From: Paracoccaceae bacterium
GTDB taxonomy: Bacteria > Pseudomonadota > Alphaproteobacteria > Rhodobacterales > Rhodobacteraceae
NCBI GenBank assembly: GCA_007134405.1
Contig: SLKW01000143.1
Location: 1 to 5,020 of the forward strand
Length of the DNA: 5,020 nt
Direction of reading: 5' to 3'
The translations under genes were made by a program, and so were the position numbers. Shown one piece after another: positions 1 through 5,020 of the stretch (positions are counted from its first letter, which is position 1; the number at the start of each line of letters is the position of its first letter). A model generated the notes under the pieces. That model was not told the origin of the DNA, made no database searches, and saw only the letters and a list, made by a program, of their open reading frames with translations.

Positions 1-60
1 CCCCCATCGAGGGGGCTCGGCGCGCCGGGGCTGCCGCCCCGCCGGCCTGCGGCCTCCCCC
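1..60. repeat. GC-rich inverted-repeat cluster at window edge
   Basis: Several short inverted repeats are packed here. Five C at 1-5 can pair with five G at 11-15. A 10-bp perfect palindrome lies at 18-27. CGGGGC at 26-31 pairs with GCCCCG at 36-41 around a TGCC loop, and GGCC at 44-47 pairs with GGCC at 51-54. I see no T-tract and no recognisable coding sequence. It could be the terminator region of a gene to the left, or one of the GC-rich intergenic repeat elements common in Rhodobacteraceae. The left edge is cut by the window, so neither can be settled. Confidence 0.35.
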
Positions 61-161
61 GCTGCCACGCACTCCATTGGCGCAGTGCCGCGATAGCGCC
101 GGCCGAGGGGGTTCGATGCCCCCGAGGACGGCCCGCCCGCTGTCCCGTGGCGCGACGGTGG

Positions 162-190
162 TTCACAGGCCCCGCCATCCGCTCTATCCT
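162..190 (+). promoter_or_regulatory. Candidate sigma-70-type promoter of the nitrile hydratase operon
   Basis: TTCACA at 162-167 (5 of 6 matches to TTGACA) and TATCCT at 185-190 (4 of 6 matches to TATAAT) are separated by exactly 17 bases. Transcription would begin near 197, leaving about 20 bases of leader that hold the ribosome-binding site for the gene starting at 218. The -10 match is only moderate, and no operator-like repeat is obvious beside it. This is a pattern match and is not proven. Confidence 0.35.
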
Positions 191-217
191 GACCTCAGTC
201 GAGGACGGAGTTCGCCC

Positions 218-838
218 ATGCCCCACGATCACCCGCATCACGATGCCCCGCCCGATCCGATGGCCGAACGCGTGCGCCGGCTCGAGGAGCAGCTGACCGC
301 GCGGGGTCTCGTCGACCCGGCGGCGATCGACGCGATCATCGAGACCTATGCCGAGAAGGTGGGGCCCAGGAACGGCGCCGCCGTCGTCGCCCGCGCCTGG
401 ACCGATCCCGATTTCGCCGAGTGGCTGCGGCGCGACGCCACCGCCGCCATCGCCTCGATGGGCTATGCCGGCCGCCAAGGCGAGCATATGCAGGCCGTCT
501 TCAATTCGCCCGAGACGCACAACCTCGTCGTCTGCACGCTTTGTTCCTGCTATCCGTGGCCGGTCCTCGGCCTGCCGCCGGTCTGGTACAAGTCGCCCGC
601 CTACCGCTCGCGCGCGGTGATCGAGCCGCGCGCGGTGCTGGCCGAGTTCGGGCTCGACCTGCCGCCCGAGGTGCAGATCCGGGTCTGGGACTCCACGGCC
701 GAGTTGCGCTATCTGGTCATTCCGATGCGCCCCTCGGGCACCGAGGGGATGGGCGCGGAGGATCTGGCCGCGCTGGTGACGCGCGAGGCGATGATCGGCA
801 CCGGGGTGCCGAAAACGCCCGAGAGGGAAAGCGCGTGA
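218..838 (+). CDS. nthA: Nitrile hydratase alpha subunit, cobalt type
   Basis: Catalytic metal-bearing subunit of nitrile hydratase, the cytoplasmic enzyme that adds water to a nitrile to give the amide; it works as an alpha/beta heterodimer. The protein is 206 residues, normal for the family. The metal loop reads [11 protein letters not shown] at residues 105-115, with Cys106, Cys109 and Cys111 plus Ser110 as ligands. In this family Cys109 and Cys111 are oxidised to sulfinic and sulfenic acids. Thr107 marks the cobalt type; iron enzymes have Ser there. The N-terminus is His-rich (His3, 5, 7, 8), followed by a helical stretch [11 protein letters not shown] chose ATG 218 because GGAG at 207-210 sits 7 bases upstream and family proteins begin near this point. 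The frame is open further upstream (TTG 77, ATG 116), but that extension is an Arg/Pro-rich stretch unlike the family. The stop overlaps the beta start by four bases, which suggests translational coupling. Identification is by recognition of the metal motif and overall sequence. Confidence 0.95.
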   Translation: MPHDHPHHDAPPDPMAERVRRLEEQLTARGLVDPAAIDAIIETYAEKVGPRNGAAVVARAWTDPDFAEWLRRDATAAIASMGYAGRQGEHMQAVFNSPETHNLVVCTLCSCYPWPVLGLPPVWYKSPAYRSRAVIEPRAVLAEFGLDLPPEVQIRVWDSTAELRYLVIPMRPSGTEGMGAEDLAALVTREAMIGTGVPKTPERESA

Positions 839-1467
839 ACGGCCCGCAGGATCTGGGCGGGGCGATGGGCTTCGGTCCGGTCCGGCCCGAGGTTGACGCG
901 CCGGTGTTCCACGCCCCCTGGGAGGCGCGCGCGCTGGGGCTCACGCTGGCCGCGGGCGCGTTGGGGCATTGGAACATCGACGAGAGCCGCCACGCGCGCG
1001 AGAGCCTGCCGCCGGCGACCTATTACGCGTCGACCTACTATGAAATCTGGATCCGCGCGCTCGAGGCGCTGATCGACCGGCACGCGCTGCTCGCGGGCGA
1101 AGCACCGGCGCCGCATCCCAGGCGGCTGTCGGCGGCCGCGGTGCCGGGGGCGCTTGGCGCGGGCACGCACTACGCGCGTCCCGTGGCGACGCCGGCGCGC
1201 TTCCACCCCGGAGACAGGGTGCGCGCGCGCAACATCCACCCGCGCGGCCATACCCGTCTGCCGCGGTATGTCCGCGGCCATGTCGGCACCATCGAGGCCG
1301 AGCATGGCGGCTTCATCCTGCCCGATGCGCATGCCCACGGTTTGGGCGAGGCGCCGGAGAGGCTCTACACCGTCGTCTTCGCCGGCGCGGCGCTTTGGGG
1401 CCCCGATGCCGAGCCGGGGCTGACGGTGTCGATCGATGCCTGGGAGAGCTATCTTGAACCCGCCTGA
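835..1467 (+). CDS. nthB: Nitrile hydratase beta subunit
   Basis: Partner subunit of nitrile hydratase; it closes the active site over the alpha-subunit cobalt centre. It is 210 residues, slightly short of the usual 215-230. It starts at GTG 835, which shares GTGA with the alpha stop; GAGAGG at 821-826 is a fitting ribosome-binding site 8 bases upstream. The start is also supported by the family N-terminus [15 protein letters not shown] (residues 2-16). Residues 21-72 are the helical N-terminal part, with APWEARA, then SRHARE and YYEIW. Arg52 matches the position of a conserved beta arginine that hydrogen-bonds the oxidised alpha cysteines. The C-terminal half (from about 122) is the SH3-like barrel, starting FHPGDRVR and carrying [11 protein letters not shown] (141-151), which should hold the second conserved active-site arginine. 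No truncation or frameshift is seen. The order alpha-beta-accessory matches the Pseudomonas putida and Comamonas arrangement, not the beta-alpha order of Rhodococcus rhodochrous J1. Confidence 0.95.
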   Translation: MNGPQDLGGAMGFGPVRPEVDAPVFHAPWEARALGLTLAAGALGHWNIDESRHARESLPPATYYASTYYEIWIRALEALIDRHALLAGEAPAPHPRRLSAAAVPGALGAGTHYARPVATPARFHPGDRVRARNIHPRGHTRLPRYVRGHVGTIEAEHGGFILPDAHAHGLGEAPERLYTVVFAGAALWGPDAEPGLTVSIDAWESYLEPA

Positions 1468-4400
1468 ACCGCCGCTGACCGGCCCGCGTTCCGCCCGGCC
1501 CACGCCGCCCGACGCCCCGTTCGAGGCGCCCTGGCAGGCGCGGGCCTTCGCGCTTGCCGTCGCCGCGCACGAGGCAGGGCTCTTCGACTGGAAGGACTGG
1601 TCGGCCACGCTGGGCCGCGCGCTGCAGGGCGCGGCGCCCGACGGATCGGACTATTACGAGCGCTGGTTGCTGGCCCTGGAGAGCCTGCTTTCCGCGCGCG
1701 AAGGCGTCGAGGCGCCGCAGGATGCCGAGGGGGACTGAACCCGCACCCGCGCCGCGCGTGGCTTAACCCACGCTTAAGTCCGTTGACCGATGCTGGGCGC
1801 GAGGGACGGGAAAGTGCGGTGCCTTGCCTGTCCGAGCCTGTCCGAGCGCAGAAACAGGGATGCCACCGCCATGCCCGATACCACGCAGAGCGCCGCATGG
1901 CTCGACGCCCCGGCCCTGTCCGGGATCGTCGCCGAGCGCACCGGCACTCCGGTCGTGGTCACCGATGCGGCGCGGCGGATCGTCTGGGTGAACGCGGCCT
2001 TCACCCGTCTGACGGGTTACCCGCTGGAGGCGGCGCGCGGCGCGCATCCCGGCCGATTGCTGCAGTTCGAGCGTACCGATCCGGCCACCGTCCGCAGGAT
2101 CGGCGCCGCGCTGGCCGAGGGGCGCGGGGTTCGCGAGGCGATCGAGAACCGCGGTGCCGGGGGCGAGCGCTACTGGATCGACCTCGATATCCAGCCGGTG
2201 CGCGATCCTTGCGGCCAGCTTGCCGGTTTCGTCGCCACGCAGACAGAGATCACGGACCTGATCGCCACGCGCGACCGGCTGAGCGACGTGATCTCGGGCG
2301 CGCGGATCGGAACCTGGGAATGGGATGTGCCCACCGGGATCAACCGGATCAACGACATGTGGGCGGAAATGATCGGCTATGCGGCGGCGGATCTTGAACC
2401 GGTCACCATCGATGTCTGGCGCGCGCTGATCCATCCCTGCGATTTTCCGCGCGTCGAGGCCGCGCTCGACAAGGTGCTTCGGGGCAAGGCCGCGCAATTC
2501 GAATACGAGTTCCGCTTTCGGCATCGCGACGGGCACTGGGTGCATGTCTTGTCGAGCGGCCGGGTGCTGGAGCGCGACGACGAGGGCAGGCCATTGCGCA
2601 TGGCGGGGGTCCATGTCGATGTCTCGGTCCGGCGCGAGCTCGAACAGGCGCTGGCGGCGGAGAGCGAGTTTCAGCAAGCGCTGACCGAGACCAGCGTTTC
2701 GGGGATCGTGGCCTTCGATGCCGAGGGACGCATCGTTTTTGCCAATCCCGAGGCCGGCCGCATCCTGGGGATGCCGCTGGCGGACCTGGCGGGCCGGCCC
2801 TGCAGCGACCCGGTCTGGGAGATTTCCACCCTCGACGGCACGCCGATGCCGGAGGCGTCGCTGCCCTTCCATCGGGTCATGTCGACGGCGGCCCCGGTCC
2901 ACGACATCCGCCACGCGATCCGCCTGCCCGACGGGCAGCGCCGCGTGCTGTCGGTGAACGCGGCGCCGCTGCCGCGCCGGCCCATGGGCGCCTCGGTCGT
3001 TTGCGCGGTGACCGACATCACCGAGCAGATCACGAGCGAATGCGCGCTCAAGGAGGCCATCGCGGATGCCCAGGCGGCGACCGACCGCTACCGGCACATG
3101 GCGCGTCTGAGCCGGTCGTGGATCTGGGAAGTCGATGCCGATCTGCGCTTCACGCATCTGTCGAAAAGCTACGTCCAGATCACGGGGCTTGACCCGGCGC
3201 GGATCCTCGGCCGCTCGTTCACCGAAATCCGCGCCAAGGCGGATCTGGAATACAACCGCGCCGATTTCGAGGCGCTGGATGCGATCGTGGAAAGCCGTGC
3301 GCCGTTTTCCGACTTCGTCTACGGTGTGCGACGCTCCGAAGGCCATGTGCAGTGGATGCAGATCGACGGCGAGCCGATCTTCGACGAGGCGGGCGCGTTC
3401 GCCGGCTACCGCGGCGCCGGCAGCGATGTGACCCAGCTGTACGAGATGCGGATGCGCGCCGAGGAGGCGAGCAAGTCGAAATCCGATTTCCTGGCCATGA
3501 TGAGCCACGAGATCCGCACGCCGCTGAACGGGATCCTGGGCATGGCGGAATTGATTTACGAGACCGCCGACAGCCCGGACCTGCGCGACAAGATCGGCGT
3601 GATCCGGGATTCGGGCGAGGCGCTGCTGAGCGTGCTCAATGACGTTCTGGATCTGTCGCGCATCGACGTGGGGCGGCTGGATTTCGACATCGCGCCGTTC
3701 GATCCGGCCGAGATCGCGCGGCGGACCTGCGCGCTGCACCATCCGCGGGCGCTGGAAAAGGGCCTCGAGTGCCGGCTCGATCTGATGCCCGAAGCCGGGC
3801 CGAAACGACTGGGCGATGCGAACCGGGTGGGGCAGATCGTCAACAACCTGGTGGCGAATGCCGTCAAGTTCACCGATCGCGGACGGGTGGCGCTGCTGAT
3901 CGAGAACCCGGACGACGGGCCCTTGCGGCTGATCGTGCGCGATACCGGCATCGGGATGAACGCCGAGCAATGCGCGCGGGTCTTCCAGCCCTTCGTACAG
4001 GCCGACACTTCGATCGCGCGGCGCTTCGGCGGCACGGGGCTGGGGCTGTCGATCGTGCGTCGGCTTGTCGATCTGATGCAGGGGCGGATCGAGATCGACA
4101 GCGCCGAGGGCGCGGGGACGCGGATCACGGTGCATCTGCCGTTGCCCGTCGCCGAAGCCTCCCTCGAGGCGCGTGCAGCCGCGCCGGCCTGCCGCGGGCT
4201 CGCCGGGATGCGCGTCCTCGTCGCCGAAGACAATCAGACCAATCTGATCATCCTGCGCAAGATGCTCGAAGGGTTGGGGGTCGAGGCAGTCTATGCCGAA
4301 GACGGGCGCGCCGCTTGCGCCCGATGGGCGCCCGGGCGGTTTGACGCGCTTCTCTTCGATATCAACATGCCCGAGATGGACGGGCGCACCGCGCTGGCCA

Positions 4401-5020
4401 CCTTGCAGGCGCGCGCCCGCGCCGAGGGCGTGGCGCTGCCGCCCGCCGCGGCAATCACCGCGGCGGCGATGGCCCACGAGGTCGCCGCGCATTCCGCCTG
4501 CGGCTTCGCCCAGACGCTGACCAAGCCCTTCCGCAAGCAGGCGCTGGCCGAAGTTCTGGGCGCCCTGCGCGGCTCGGGCTGAGCCGCTTCGGCGCGCGCG
4601 AGCGGCCCAACGGCCGCCGCCGCCTGGCCGCTCAGTAGCGGTAGTGTTCCGGTTTGAAGGGGCCTTCGGGGGTGACGCCGATATAGGCCGCCTGGTCGGG
4701 CGCCAGTTCGGTCAGCTTCACGCCGATCCGCGCCAGGTGCAGCCGCGCCACCTTCTCGTCCAGATGCTTGGGCAGGATGTAGACACCCGGGCCGTAGTCG
4801 CCCTGGTTGGTCCAGAGTTCGATCTGCGCGAGAACCTGGTTGGTGAAGCTGGCCGACATGACGAAGCTCGGATGCCCGGTCGCGTTGCCCAGGTTCAGAA
4901 GCCGGCCCTCGGAGAGCAGGAGGATCCGGCTGCCGCCCGGCATCTCGACCATGTCGACCTGGTCCTTGATCCGGGTCCACTTGTGGTTCTTCAGCGCCGC
5001 GACCTGGATCTCGTTGTCGA

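Overview
The window looks like chromosomal DNA of a GC-rich alphaproteobacterium, most likely of the Rhodobacterales type. This rests on the strong G/C bias at codon third positions, a perfect CtrA-type TTAA-N7-TTAA site, and the protein styles (proteobacterial cobalt-type nitrile hydratase, cytoplasmic multi-PAS hybrid kinase, alphaproteobacterial SAH hydrolase). The assignment is by recognition only; no search was run.

Layout. Positions 1-217 hold no convincing gene: a cluster of short GC-rich inverted repeats at the very edge, then a plausible sigma-70-type promoter (162-190) just ahead of the first gene. Positions 218-1738 form a tight three-gene nitrile hydratase operon on the + strand: alpha subunit (218-838), beta subunit (835-1467, GTG start, 4-base overlap) and a small nitrile hydratase accessory protein (1454-1738, probable TTG start, 14-base overlap). 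The 132-base gap that follows (1739-1870) holds a small hairpin, a CtrA-like box inside the same stretch, and a perfect tandem 10-bp repeat. Positions 1871-4582 encode a 903-residue soluble hybrid histidine kinase with four PAS domains, HisKA, HATPase_c and a C-terminal receiver. A 49-base convergent gap separates it from the 3' end of ahcY (SAH hydrolase) on the - strand, which runs off the window.

How the parts work together. Alpha and beta form the enzyme that hydrates nitriles to amides; the Cys-Thr-Leu-Cys-Ser-Cys loop points to a non-corrin cobalt centre, and the accessory protein is expected to deliver cobalt and help mature the alpha subunit. The kinase has its own upstream gap and probably its own promoter, so shared control with the nitrile hydratase genes is not shown. 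ahcY is a housekeeping gene of the methylation cycle and is convergent to the kinase.

I do not see a clearly new system here. The points most worth checking are the CtrA-like site before the kinase, the kinase's LOV-like first PAS domain without the photoactive cysteine, and the short, acidic-tailed accessory protein that visibly resembles the N-terminal half of its neighbour, the beta subunit.
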